NCBI RefSeq assembly: GCF_945859705.1
Contig: NC_079134.1
Location: 33,308,576-33,372,575, forward strand
Direction of reading: 5' to 3'
Source of the DNA: Episyrphus balteatus
Taxonomy: Eukaryota; Arthropoda; Insecta; Diptera; Syrphidae
Length of the DNA stretch: 64,000 nt
The notes under the pieces were generated by a model. It was not told the DNA's origin, ran no database searches, and worked only from the letters and a program-made list of their open reading frames with translations. A program made the position numbers and the translations under genes. This document shows, one piece after another, positions 37,973 through 50,255 of this stretch (the first letter of the stretch is position 1; each line of letters begins with the position of its first letter).

Positions 37973-40261
37973 GTTTGTTGATTGTTATAAATCTTCCATT
38001 TGTTACTATTAACAGCATACGTAGGCGTATTTAGTATTTAAATTATTTCGCATTTGTTCACAGTTAAAAGCTGTGCCTTTTTTTAAGCTGTTTGTCGACA
38101 TTTCGAATTACATTTTAAATCAATATGATTTAATCCACTGGTCATATTAAAAAGAATATGTCGGTCTTACCCCATCGCATACACCTAATTGTTTCTGTTG
38201 TGAATTAGAAACAAACTGATATTTTAAAATTCTAAGAACAAAAAAAAAAATAAGAATTTAAATAGAAAAAGTTATTTTTTCGTCCAGAATTAATGGATTT
38301 GAGGTATTAAAAAAAAAAAATGCTCGAAAGATCTGTTTCAATAGTTCTTCTTACCAACAAAAAGGTATGATGGCTTATTTCATTTCGATAATTACTTTTC
38401 AATTTGGCACCACAAGGAAATGTCACAGCTTCATATAATAATTTACGATGCATCCCAAAACTGCCAGACATCAGAACATCATCACAAAATACCATCAGAA
38501 GACGACATAAACGACATCAGTTTTGTATATCTTCAGTTTTTGAATCTTCCTTTTCCTTCCAACACCAGTCGTTGATATTATTCCATATATACAACAATGA
38601 TGGTCGACATTATTTTTGCAAAAAACATTAAAACTTCGAAGGACATTTCACTTTTGTAGCAAGTGTTTAAGTCATTTGTCATGCCAACCACATACATCTC
38701 CTATAGATCTAGAATAATGTAAGCGCAGTCAAGTCGACCATAGTCAAGGCGAGACAGATAAACACCATATGAACACACATAAATAGGAAGGAATTGTTTC
38801 ATCTCTGGGATGATGTCTGTTGTTGGGAACTGGGAACTAATCGAGACATGTCATCTGGTTCATTGTTAATTGTTATTTCTTATATACGCAATGGTCTCAT
38901 ATCCCAAGAATTCTACTTCCATGACCATTTTATTTTATTTGCAAAGGGACAGAGAATTGTGCATATGATACACAGCAGGACCGTCAACATTATGTATATT
39001 TGTAAATATGCTTATCTAGATTATGTCCCTTATTAAGTTTTGGACAAGACTAGACGCTGGCAATAAAAGGTATTTCCTGGGTCAAGGAATAAAGGATGAT
39101 GTCTTTTGTAGTTGCAGATGCGCAAAAAATGTTTTTTTAAAGACGTTTGTCTGCCTTGAGAAAACTTTAAATCAACTCTCCTTTTGAAGTTAACTCTTTC
39201 CAATAAAATACAAATTTAATTCTAAAAGCATCTAAAACTAATCCTGGAAGAAATACATTACTCTATCCCTTTTCTAAAGAACTTTCCCAAAATTTCCTTT
39301 CATCAATTGTCCTGTATCCTGGCGCTAACTATAATATCAAATGCGTCTTCAATTCCCAATTGACACACAATTCCACCCTCGACAACCACAATCTATTCAT
39401 GTTATCCTTTTGTTATAACAGCATTAACTCATCCTTGAACAGGATGCCATTACAAAACGCACAAATGGCGTTTCCTTGCGTTTTACTAATGCTTTAAGTC
39501 GAAAGATCTTCACAAAATAATCCTCTGACTTTCTTAAGTCAGAACAAAAGGCAAAAAAAAAAAAATTTCGTCGCAAAATATTTGATTTATTACTCTCTCC
39601 TTGCGAGTCCCTTTTTTTGGTTGTTCCAAAGAATATAGAAAGATACTCAGTTCTTTAGTCTGCTTCCTTTCTCTTTTGTTTTCTTGCAATTATAATACTT
39701 TAACGTTTGTTTCAGGTTCATGTTGTTATACTGTTGTTGTTTTTTTGGTAATGTACCATATATCTACTTCCACCAAACTCTCTCTGTGTATATGACAATC
39801 TTTTGTATTTATAAAAGACAAACTTTTTGAAGAACCTTGCTTATGGCTCGTATCCCATTAGCACTGCCACCACCTACTGTGAGTATGGCGCCAGGAAGTT
39901 TCGTCGATTTTCTTGGCCAGACATTTTTGAATCGCACTTTGCAATATCAATAGATAGGTATACCTATAGAGCACTTGTTCAATTTGTAATTGCATATTGG
40001 TGTCTTTTTGTCCTTTTTATTCCGGTCTTTTTGTTTTTATTGATTTGTGTATGAGTATTGTACTATTGTCACAGGTGAAATAAATGAGAATGTCAAACAT
40101 AATTATACCTGGGGTGAATAGTCTATAATAAGGAAATCCTAGTCGAATATTCTTATTTTTGTCTGGTTGAAAAGGACTCTTATTTTCACGAAGGTTAAAA
40201 TAGTATTCGTCTTTGTGTTTTCTAATAGGGTGCTACGTTTCGCATTTATTTACTCTTTATT
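37973..40261. other. Unique 2.3-kb segment between the two arms
   Basis: This segment is less AT-rich and unlike the arms. Frames at 38404-38631, 38794-39036, 39601-39795 and 39827-40054 are 64-80 codons without known domains. It may be host DNA caught between two inverted copies of one element, or the decayed core of the element. Confidence 0.5.
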
Positions 40262-42050
40262 TTTTTGACGTGATAACGTCTTATAAATCGATGAACCATG
40301 GCAGCCATCACAAAAAAGTGACGCCATTTTCTAACGTTACACTCTTGCACTTTCGCAATGCGGCAAAAAATTTCAATTAAAAATTAAAAATAAACTATTA
40401 GAGATAAAAAAAATCTTCTATAGCTTATTTGAAAGATAATAACCTAAAGCTTAATCCAAATGAAGGATTTTTAAAAATTCCGTCATTTAATAGGGTAAAC
40501 AGGGGTAAAACGGAAAGATGAAATTTTAGCTAAAATCTAAACGCGAAGTTGTAGAGAGTTGATTTTTTGCTATAGATAGATGAGATTAATTTAAAAATAA
40601 CTGCATTTAAAGAAAAATTCTAAAAAAATTTGAAACTAAGCTATAACGTTTTGTTTGAACGTTGTACACTTGTTGGGGCTATGACAAAATGATGATTTTT
40701 GGTAAAGGAATTTTTTTTTGACAATTCTAAAGATGCCAAGTGAAAGATGAGGAAAAAAAAATTAGGTGTCTACTACGGATTTTTTTCCAACACTCTGCGT
40801 TTCGAAATATGAATTTTTGAAAAACACCTCGTTTTTTAGGGGTATTTTTGGGTAGTTTTTGGTTTTTAGCTTTTTTTTTTTTTGGAACGTTCAAAAAATC
40901 TCAAACTTATAGGACATGTAGGTTTTGGTTTTATGCATACATGTGCAAAAAATTGGAATCGTTTAGTGAGTTTTGACTGAATAACGGAAGAAACAAGTTT
41001 TTAAAAAATACGTTTTTTGACCGTTTTTAACCGATTTTCATCGTTTTTTATTTTTATCTTTTTTTCTTTAGTAGATACAGGAATAAAGTTGTGGAGTAAT
41101 GATAGACCATTACTACGGAGATAACGGTAAAATAAAATTTTTAGAATTCAACAGGTTATAACTATTGACTAAGAGCAGATAGAAATTTTATTAAACTTTT
41201 ATGAGCATCCTAATACAATTACTTTCATTTGGTATATCACACATAACGGTAGACTAACTACAAGCTACACAATGTTAAATCAAGAAACTTGCGAAAAACC
41301 TCAAAACACCAGTGGAGATGTGTTACCCCCGAACAGCCACCAGTGTGGGAAGTACCGTAATCTCAGTCTGGAAATTCGACATGGTTGATTTTAAAACATT
41401 TTAACTTCTCTTGTAGGCATCTTTGAAATGAGATTGATACGTCATATGAAAGGTGAAATAATAAGCTTTCACATGGTATATATTTTGTATAGGTTGTCAA
41501 ACAAAAAAATTGATTCCATAGCCTGAGAACATAAAAATAAATGTTGCTTTTTTTAATGAAATTTGATCGAGTTCAAAAAATTCTAGCTCTTTTTGTAGAT
41601 GTCTCATAGACCTGATCAATAAATATATTTTGAGTTAAGACAAGAAGCTCTCAGATAGTATAAAATTGTTTATAGGTTGTTTGGAAAAAAAAATAGAATT
41701 AATGACGTGAGAAGATAAAAATTCATGTTGTTTTTTGCTTTTTTTTTATGAAAATGATTGTTTTCAATAAATAAATACTTTTGCGCAGTGTAAAAATTTA
41801 AAAATGATTTTATTCTTAAGATGCAATACTTTTAAATTGCATAATTTTTTTGTAAGCTTTTAAAATAAAAAAAAATTTATATAATGAGAAAATAAAAAAG
41901 GTATTTATTTTTAGCTTTTTCTTGTAAATTTATGATTGTTTTTGTAAAAAGTAAACTCTTCAATTGACTCATTTTAAACACACAACCTGTTTTTTGACGA
42001 CGTTATCACGTAAAATCATCGTCCGTAAACCGGCTTTACAGACAACCTCT
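40262..42050 (-). mobile_element. Right arm (1.8 kb) of the large inverted repeat
   Basis: Inverted copy of 36190-37972, with ttttttgacgtgataacgtc at its inner end and ggctttacagacaacctct at its outer end. Long stretches match, including cgatgaaccatggcagcc. No coding frame. Confidence 0.8.
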
Positions 42051-42247
42051 TTTTTTCTTTTTGTGATCTCAGGTTGGAGGAATGCTTGTTCCTATTTCCG
42101 ATATCACTACATCGCAAATAAATAAGCGGATCGGAAATGAAATTAAAACAAAAACTGAACCAATCAAACTTCCGTAACTCGTAACACGATAATCGTCACA
42201 CGATAACGTTTTTACGATACCATATCATAAAAATAAGAAGATTTTTT

Positions 42248-42323
42248 AAATTAAGTGGATTTCCGCTCAATTTAAGACGAAAGTCATCTTGAAAAAAGAA
42301 CCAAGCAGAAATCCACTTAATTT
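42248..42323. repeat. Small hairpin repeat
   Basis: aaattaagtggattt (42248-42262) and aaatccacttaattt (42309-42323) form a 15-bp perfect stem, extended by ccgct/agc next to the loop. Possibly a tiny MITE. Confidence 0.5.
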
Positions 42324-42517
42324 TAATTGGTATTTTTAACTTATTGGTGCAATGGAAGCTCGGCTCGAGAATATTATAATAGAAGAACAGTTTTCTAATA
42401 TAAAAATAACGTAAATAATTACAATACGCGGTGGCTTAAAGCTAGAAGGATCGAGATAAAAAGCTAATGAAAGTTGGCTTAAGAAAGACATCTGTTGAAT
42501 TCCCGATGCAGCTATAA

Positions 42518-42833
42518 AAGCTGAAACACAATCACGCTTTGCCGTCGATTTTGACAACTGCCAAAAGTTCAACCATAAGAAATCTGTATAACCTCCCACA
42601 ATGACGCTTTTCTTACGTACGCTTTTTTTGACAAACGTAAGGAAACGTAAGAAAGCGAGCAAAAGTTCAACCAGACTGAACTTTTGCTCTGTGAGTGACT
42701 GTGTTTTTTTTATTTGACAGCAGATTTTTTTTTTCAGTCAGCTGTTCGAAGTCAAAGTGACAGAAGCGCGCTTTGAGGATTTCTCAACGTAACGCGATGA
42801 CGCGTCTGGCAAAGCGTGATTGTGTTTCAGCTT
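42518..42833. mobile_element. PIF/Harbinger-like MITE
   Basis: Inverted ends aagctgaaacacaatcacgc and gcgtgattgtgtttcagctt extend a few more bases (tttgcc/ggcaaa). taa flanks both sides (42515-42517, 42834-42836), the 3-bp target usual for Harbinger elements. There is no coding, although a 108-codon minus-strand frame crosses the left end. Confidence 0.65.
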
Positions 42834-43115
42834 TAAGAATCACAGTCTTCAAATTATGCTTGACAACATAGAAAATACTAATTTTGATTTGGAGTGTTTT
42901 TGAAGAATTGGCAAACGAAGAGCTTGATTAGGGTTACTTAATAACAAAATATGGCACTCACAAATTTCTTATAAACAAGCTTTTCAAGGTTCAGAAGCAG
43001 ACGATTCTTTTTTAAAAACCTTTTTAATCCCCATTCAACATGTAAGTGTTGTGTATTTACATTAACATACAAACTATCCTTTAAAAATGACAAGCTTGTG
43101 ACAGTGGCAAAGAAG

Positions 43116-43210
43116 TCATCCCTACAAACAATTTTGCTTCTCTAAAGCTTTACAGAAGCAACTTTAGCACCTGTAAAGCTTTATAGAAGCAAAATTGTAA
43201 GTCGTGATGG
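43116..43210. repeat. Long hairpin, pre-miRNA-sized
   Basis: 28-bp arms 43128-43155 and 43171-43198 pair with one mismatch around a 15-base loop, and the stem continues imperfectly to about 43116/43210. The core is acaattttgcttctctaaag. It could be a pre-miRNA-like fold or a palindromic MITE remnant. Confidence 0.5.
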
Positions 43211-46200
43211 GAGCAAATTTGGCTTGAATTCACAGAATACTCCGAGAGCGTAAAAAAACTTACATATTTCTATCCGAGTCTAAAAATAACTGATGGAGAA
43301 TGGTCATCGCAAGCTGCGAAATATTTATTCACCAACTTTTGATGTCCCTAGGACAGAAGCCAATCATGATGTTGCTCAATATGCAACTCAAAATGACTAT
43401 GGCACAATTTTTCAACATTGTAACATCTCTAAACGGTTTTCGAAATCAAATTTAAACGTTCAAATAAACCTATGCCCTCTCACTACACTTCTAACAAAAT
43501 TACAAACGAAATAACAATTTTGGCACAAAGGAAGACCTCTAAATTTGATTTCATTGTCTACACGCTACAGCATCATATAATGAAGGCCTCCCCCTTTATT
43601 TCGTATGAAGCATTCCCAATTCCCACACAATCAATCGATTGCTTTGGCAATCAATCGACCAGCCGCCACCGCCACTGCAGTTTTACAAAGAGAAAAACGT
43701 CCCCGTAGGCATAGAAGGTCTCGCAAGTCTCACTGAATGCATGCAAACTACTCACCAAAAGACCCAAAATGCATCACCATCACCAACAACACAAAAGCAA
43801 ATCCTGATGGCCAAGCCAAAGCTCTTGTTTGGATCCGTCAAACATCAAGAGTCTTTGACTTAATTGCCATAGCTTCGTATAAAGTCAATTTGCTGATTGC
43901 TGAAGCAATAGCTTCTTCTCTTTGTTGTCCAGACTCTAGGCCTCAAATCTGCATGAATCTGATGTGTCTGCGAGAAAGAGCGAGAAAGATACATCAAACT
44001 TATTCATTTTAATTTTTGGGCAATCGATGGCATCGCTTCGCAAGCCCCCGCATCATATCAAGGCTTGCAAAACTTCCATCCATCAGCAACAGCTCTAATC
44101 ATCATCAACGTCATCGTGACAGCCTCCAGGATTGCAAAGGTACTTTAGAATGGACTTCAGCTTTAGCCTGGCATTGATCGTCATCGATCTGGGTAATCTG
44201 TCGGAATTTCTGCTTGAATTAGATGTTTGTCTTTATCGATGGCAATCGCATTTGATCCTCAAAAACTAAGAAGAGCCTGAAACTTTTTTTTTTTTTTTTA
44301 ATTCGGTGTCCGGCTACTGCTATATGAAGTCATATCCTTTGTGTTTGGGGCTGCGACTAGGCTTAGCACGCAATATCAAGAGCATAGGCTGGGGTTTCGT
44401 GTGCGCATTCCAGGAGCGATTTCCCACGCCTGGGATATACAATTCGTTGCCAAACCACTTTCACCCTGGGGGTAGAATCTTGTTCGACGCCCAACCCAGG
44501 TTTTTACGATCGATCCCACCACCACCATCGCCGCCGCCACCACCACCACCGCCATCAGTTACCATCTGACAAGCAAAAAAAGAGAAACCGAGACGAAGGC
44601 TTCATGCTTCTGTGCATTTTCTCAGATGTTGAGATGCTGGGTGTCTGCTCTGATCCCTGAATGTTTGTGCGACGATCAAATCAACTACGACGAAGATGAT
44701 GGCAACTATAATGGGCTCCTGTATGCCGCTAGCTAAGAAATTGTTAAGTGTGATCTTTGGCGGGAACATTTTTCCAAATTTTTTTTTGTCTTTATTTTCA
44801 ATCCAGATACAATAGATTGGGGCATGATTTTAATTTTTTTGAGATTTTCAAGACACAAAGGTTAATGATCGACATAGGTTTAACAAAAGCCCAATGCATT
44901 GACAAGAGCTGCTGTATAACACCATCGATGAAGATGATGAAGACGATCAATTCGAAAGTGTTATTTTTGGATCGATTCCGATTGATCCCCTAAAAGAAAA
45001 TGAAATTGATGAAAATTCTACAAATCTGTTGGTGGTTAAACTAATCCTTTTTTTTTCGAAAAATTTTGGTTTATTTTTGTGGTTTGAATGCTTTACTTTT
45101 ATATGCCTTTTTGTGGAGATCGTGACAAATTAAGATCATTTTGAGATTGGTAATTGAGGGTTATTTATTTTGTTAATTCTTAAAGTGATATAGATTAAAA
45201 GGGGGTATTTTTGATAAAATTAGTAAGAAGTTGTCTGAAGATTGTAACAGAATAAGAAAATGAAAAAAATTAGATATATTTTTGTACATCGCCCAGAAAG
45301 TGCAAGTAAACGTTAAGTTAGAATGCTGTGAAAAATTTCCATGAACTAGCTAATAGTTCTTACATTACTGGAAATAAAAATGGCCAAATCAGAAACTTTA
45401 GAATACACTTTATCTATCTTCTTGGATGTAGAAAATGTTTTAAATAAAAACAATATAGTCCAATCAAGTTAGCTTAAAAAAAGGCAAATTGCCAAATTTA
45501 TAAGGTTAAAGCAGAATTTTGGTGGAGACCAAAATTAAGGCATTCTATTGAACATAGTAAAAGTCCTGACCTCTACCTCCAGGGCCGGATCGGCAATATT
45601 GACAAAAAGTTTTTTTCATCATATCTTAGTTATTTGCAATCCGATTGCAAAGATCGCAAAGTTAAAAATAAAGCTTACAAAATTTTCTACAAAAAAGATC
45701 TAATTAATTTTTTCATATCTTGAGTTGTTTTTTTTTTTTTGTTATACATGGCTAAACGCAAAAAATATTGTCATTTGATAGTAGAAGATCCCGCCATAGG
45801 ACGACCCACCATAATTGTTAAACCAGTTGAAAGCTATAAAGGTAGTGTTTAAAGAAACAGTTTGCTAATGTGTTACCTGGCGATATCATGTCAAGGTATA
45901 GGGTTACCATGCTATAAAGTTCATTTATTGAGTTTTTTTCGACAACGCACAGTGGGTACCCTCCCATACAAAGTGCGATCAAAAATATAATGAACATTTT
46001 TTTTTAATGAAACGCCTGTATTATCATTGCAACGCCACCCTGCTTATATAGTAAGTAAGTCTTAGAAGTGTAAACAAATTATTATTTCATTAGAGAAAAT
46101 TAAATTTAAAAATTTATGTAGGTACTAAATTTGAAATTTTAATATTAAATATTAAATTAAAAATTAAATATTTTCTTAACAAAAAGTGATTGAAAAAAGA

Positions 46201-46215
46201 TTGATACTGATAATA
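43211..46215. other. Unique-looking non-coding DNA, GC-richer in the middle
   Basis: About 43560-44720 is the least AT-rich long stretch here, with a CCACCG-type triplet run near 44515-44560 (a proline run in the 87-codon frame at 44306-44569). No splice-consistent or domain-bearing gene could be assembled. It could be host intronic or regulatory DNA. 45000-46215 is AT-rich again. Confidence 0.4.
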
Positions 46216-46217
46216 TA

Positions 46218-46608
46218 CAGGGTTTCAGACAGTCACCGCCCCAAATGAAAACCATGGATTCTTGAAGTCATTTTAAGTCGAAAAACTTATGTGGCAATTT
46301 TCTCGTTTTCGTCCCGTTTTCGAGTTATGATGGTTTTTATGATTTTTGCTCTCTTGTAATTTAACTGGCCTTATCTTTGCCAAACAACGTCTTATGCGAA
46401 AGATTTTTTTTACAACCAATCAAGAATTCATTACAGTTTTAGTTTGTGTCAAAACTTTTTTTCTGTGGACAACCGTTTTTTCGCAATTTCGCATCAAACA
46501 CAATTTTCTTCGTTTTTTTAAGTTGTTTTTTACAAACGACGAAAACGAGAAATTTGCCACTAAAGTTTTTCGACTTTTCATTTGGGGCGGTGACTGTGGG
46601 ACACCCTG
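46218..46608. mobile_element. Mariner-like MITE, copy 1
   Basis: The ends CAGGGT and ACCCTG lie inside TA targets (46216-46217, 46609-46610), and the inner terminal repeat cagtcaccgccccaaatga/tcatttggggcggtgactg is inverted. The sibling copy lies at 52637-53134 with its interior inverted. No transposase. The 132-codon frame that covers the element is incidental. Confidence 0.75.
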
Positions 46609-46610
46609 TA

Positions 46611-47440
46611 TAAAAGTCACAAATACAAAAAAAAATTTAAAAAATCTGAAACTCGAGATATGGACGTTTAAACGTCAAAACCGTGAAATTCGAGGTTTGA
46701 GATATAATTTACCAAAAAATCAGCACCAAAGTTATTTGAAATAATGTTTATGTTATAAGAGAGCAAAAATAAAATAACTTGACACGTATCTGCCATATTT
46801 TGTATTTAACTTAGTTTTTTTGGGTTCTGTGTTTTTTTTTTTTTTTGAAAAATTACAGATTTTTACATTTCAATACCTACCGTTTAACAAAAAAAAAAGA
46901 AATTTAAAAAAAAATTTTCTCCACACCTAATACGTTTTGTAGGGAGTATTGAAATTATTAAAACGGCGTACTTTGATGTATCTAATCAAATGACTTATTT
47001 TTTTATGAAAATCGGTTCGAAATTGATAAAGATTGAGTATTTGCAATGTTTGAAGGTTCAAAAAACTGTTTTTGTTCCTAAATCCAGATTTTTGAGATAT
47101 GTATTTTGAAATCGTTTAAAATTGAGGTTAAATACAAAAAACCGGACATAATCGAGTAAAACCGACTTCTGATTTGTTTTTAGTGACCAACATATTATTA
47201 TATAAATTTATTGTTGTAAAATAATAAGTACATTTCAAATAAAGAATCAAGTTAAAATTTTTTAAATTTAACTCTCTTTAATTTCTTATAATATTATTAA
47301 CGTAGTCACATTCCCAAGCCGGAGTTTTTTTTTTTTGTTTGACTGTCACAGGGTATTTTTTTGTAAGGTAGCGTTTTTTTTGGATTCCCAAGAGGGGTTT
47401 CAGGAATAATTTTTTTTTTTTTTGAAACAAAGTAGGTACA
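46611..47440. other. AT-rich non-coding DNA, no gene seen
   Basis: Long A/T runs; no repeat partner recognised in this window and no frame with a domain. Confidence 0.5.
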
Positions 47441-47842
47441 ATGTACCTGTAGAGTGACCGCAACTCCCATAGAAAAAAATTTTTGTCGAATTTTTTTCGG
47501 GGGAACCCCATAAAATGTTCCGCCTTTGCAGATTTTTAGATAGCCAAAATTTCAGTTGGATAACTCTAAATGGTGCCGACACTCGCTCAAAGTATCAAAA
47601 ATCTCTGTTTTTTCACTGTTTTTCGAAGAAAATTAGCTCTAGCTCCCAAACAGATCGGGTTATTTTCACTTTTTATATATTTAATTAAAGGTAGTGTTGT
47701 TACACATAATTCAGATGCTTAATTTGTTTAGTTTTACTAAAAAAGAAAAATATTGTCATCAATTTAAATTTTCAGTACTTACCACAAAAAGAGCTGAAGT
47801 GCAAACTCGATTTAAAATTAAACTTTTTTTTAACTGTTTTAT
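47441..47842 (+). repeat. Left terminal inverted repeat (about 400 bp) of a long-TIR element
   Basis: Begins atgtacctgtagagtgaccg and is repeated inverted at 50256-50653. Together they bound a 3.2-kb composite that carries a broken gene and three MITEs. Confidence 0.8.
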
Positions 47843-48402
47843 TCTGCGGATAGGGATAGAATGGATGTTTCTCTATCTCTGGGCCCTCGGGTAGCAAAAG
47901 TATGAGGTATAGTCGTGGGGTGAAAGAGCTATTAACAATGAAACTTTCTTTGTTATTGGATCGATGTAAGGCATCTGATAGAAATGCTTCTCGCATAATT
48001 ATAGCTACAATAGAAGCACTAGGGCAAAATCCAATTGACTTTGTAGTTTCAAAATCAAACTTACATTCAACAAGAAAAAACTTTTGCTTGGTTTAATGCC
48101 CCAAGAGCTTATCTGGCTCCTAAACAAGATCTTGATCTTTTGCGTAATTGCATTGAATACCGCAAGATAGACAAAGATATTTCAGAGAAGGCTCTTGCTA
48201 AATTCTCAAACCATTTATGGTATTTGAGTTCAGAGCAGGCAGGTCTGGCGTTCTTTGACCTAACTTTACCAGATGGCGAACAAAATTAGAAACGGCCAAC
48301 ATAATTTTGAAAACCAGTGAAACGGAAACCAACAGAATAGTAAATCCAAAGCTACAGACACATGAAGATGAACAATTTGTCACAGCAGGGTTAAAAAATA
48401 TT

Positions 48403-48896
48403 AGGGGTATTCACGATCTGGTGCAACAGGCCTAGTAAAAGTGTAAAATTTTATTTTTTTACAATAGATCGTGAACGCACCTCTTCTTATCTATAGTAAA
48501 TATTGAATGGAATCCATGATATGAATTATATCAGCTTCACTCTTTATTTTTACGGAGTTGTCTTTCCACCGATGCTTCTTCTTTTTTTTCAATTTTTTTA
48601 TAATTTCATTCTTTGTTGTGTTCGGGTTAATTTATTTTCACAAATTACATCAAAAGAATAAGAATAAAAAAGATAAACTGTTCATCATGGGCGACACGCG
48701 ACGGCGAGCTGCCATCTGTCAAAAAAATTTTACACCATTGTATTTTTATTTTGCAATAGGGTTAGGGTATAGCAAAAGTGCAAGACCATTGTAAAATTTC
48801 AATCCATATATTTTGTTGTTGTAGTGTTGCAAGATTTTACACTTTTGCACTTTTGCAATGATACAAGACCAGTTGCATCGGATCGTGAATACCCCT
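48403..48896. mobile_element. MITE 1 in the broken gene (ATT target)
   Basis: Perfect 16-bp inverted ends aggggtattcacgatc and gatcgtgaatacccct, followed by further pairing (ggtgcaac, gtgtaaaatttt). att is duplicated at 48400-48402 and 48897-48899. The 3-bp target suggests PIF/Harbinger or CACTA. A similar gatcgtgaacgcacct near 48466 suggests a nested or duplicated end. Confidence 0.85.
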
Positions 48897-49157
48897 ATTG
48901 TGAACAAAGAAACATTGAACTTTTTCAGCCGATTGAAAATAGACACAAGTTTTCTCAAAGAACCTCCAAATCTTTGGCCCGAAAACCCGCATTTTAAAGA
49001 AGGCTTTAAAAAAGTGCAATCACTTAAAGTCGTAAATGACATGACAGAAAGAGGAGTCAAATTAATAACGGATTTTAATAACCTTTTAACTAAAGATGAG
49101 GAACAAAAACAATATGTACTTCAAGTAGTCAGTGAGTGCCGAAAATTGTATCCTGAT

Positions 49158-49807
49158 TAGGGTGCTTCTTATATGGTCGAAAAAATCTTTTATTCGATTT
49201 TTTAATGGGACACCCCTGCATTATGTTCTACCATATAAGCATAGTGTATGGTATATTTTTCCGATTTTAATATTAAAATTTAGGGGTCGCTACCATTCAC
49301 TAAAGATTTAAGTAAAAAAATAAGATCAATTTCAACAAAATTTTTTTGTTACAATACAAAGTACGTTTAAGACCCGATTTTTCAATCTTCTAATAAACAG
49401 TCAGTTAACTGTCTGTCGAATAAAGATATTAGGCTCATAAACAATCAGATAAAATCATTGAATTTTTCAATTAAGCTATTCTACAGAATAACACAAAAAA
49501 ATGTCAAATTCAAAAATATTCAAAATTAAACTTCATTTTTATTCCGCTGTATTTTTATCAAAACTTCTTTCAAAACAGTTAAAGATTTAATATAAAGTAC
49601 TTAATTCTGATTACAAATTTTTAAATTTTCTGAGAAAAAAAAAAAACAAAATTTGGTGTATTTTTCAAAACTTTGAGTTGTGGTAGCGACCCCTAGAACG
49701 TGTTTAAACTGGACCAAATTTTACCCAATTTATATTTAAGGCAGGAAGAACAAAATGAAAGGGTGTCCCATTAAAATTTCGAAAATTGATTTTTAAGAAG
49801 CACCCTA
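49158..49807. mobile_element. MITE 2 in the broken gene, hAT-like (8-bp target)
   Basis: Perfect 14-bp inverted ends tagggtgcttctta and taagaagcacccta, and a perfect 8-bp direct repeat atcctgat (49150-49157, 49808-49815), as in hAT elements. Inner inverted segments include aatgggacaccc/gggtgtcccatt and aggggtcgctacc/ggtagcgacccct. No coding. Its first bases form the stop codon of the interrupted gene. Confidence 0.9.
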
Positions 49808-49919
49808 ATCCTGATGCTTCCAAAACTACTTTGTAAATCTGTTGATTAAATTTTTTTAGTATTTACTTCATTAATTATGTATAAGAAATGTAACACGATG
49901 TTATTTTTTTTGTTTTTTA

Positions 49920-50226
49920 GGCCGTGTGTGAATTGCGTAAAATAGTTCACATAGTGTAAACTATTTGACACTGTTGAGGTGAATAAAAAATGTTCAACTG
50001 TTAAAAATTTATTGGGCTCTGGGACCTGGTTAAATTTGAGTTAAATTTTTTTTGCAGATGGTTTTGTTTTGTTTTTTTTTTTTTTATTAAAAAGGAGTTT
50101 CATAGCAGAAAAGAAGCAGAGAAAAATATTAAACAATAAGCCATACAGCTGAAATTTTTTTGTTCACCTCAATAGTGTCAAAAATTTTACACAGTGTTAA
50201 CTATTTAACGCAATTCACACACAGCC
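49920..50226. mobile_element. MITE 3, PIF/Harbinger-like (TTA target)
   Basis: Inverted ends ggccgtgtgtgaattgcgt and acgcaattcacacacagcc differ by one base. Pairing continues through aaatagtt and gacact(g/a)ttgaggtgaa. tta is duplicated at 49917-49919 and 50227-50229. It sits in what would be the 3' flank of the broken gene. Confidence 0.85.
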
Positions 50227-50255
50227 TTAGAATTCTGTTAAATGTTTCGTTTTTT

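Larger units (their letters stand above)
47861..49836 (+). pseudogene. Broken gene of an uncharacterised insect, apparently mobile, protein family
   Basis: Coding pieces on one strand: MDVSLSLGPRVAKV (47861), a shift to SDRNASRIIIATIEALG (47902-48093), a shift to KFSNHLWYLSSEQAGLAFFD (within 48083-48286), then ETANIILKTSETETN to 48402. A 494-bp MITE (48403-48896, TSD att) follows. Removing it together with one att restores the frame into VNKETLNFFSRL and on through MTERGVKLITDFNNLLTKDE to LYPD. There a hAT-like MITE (49158-49807) supplies TAG as its own first three bases. Beyond it the frame resumes as ASKTTL and TAA (49834-49836). The DR..SDR..A, HLWYLS...FFD and ERGVKLI..F...LTKDEEQKQ patterns resemble uncharacterised multi-copy insect proteins known to me only from memory. 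The family name and function are unknown. Confidence 0.7.

Noticed and set aside
44306..44569. 87-codon frame with a proline run
   Set aside because: The proline run is a CCACCG-type microsatellite; nothing else supports a gene.
46346..46744. 132-codon frame
   Set aside because: It crosses the end of a mariner-like MITE into flanking DNA.
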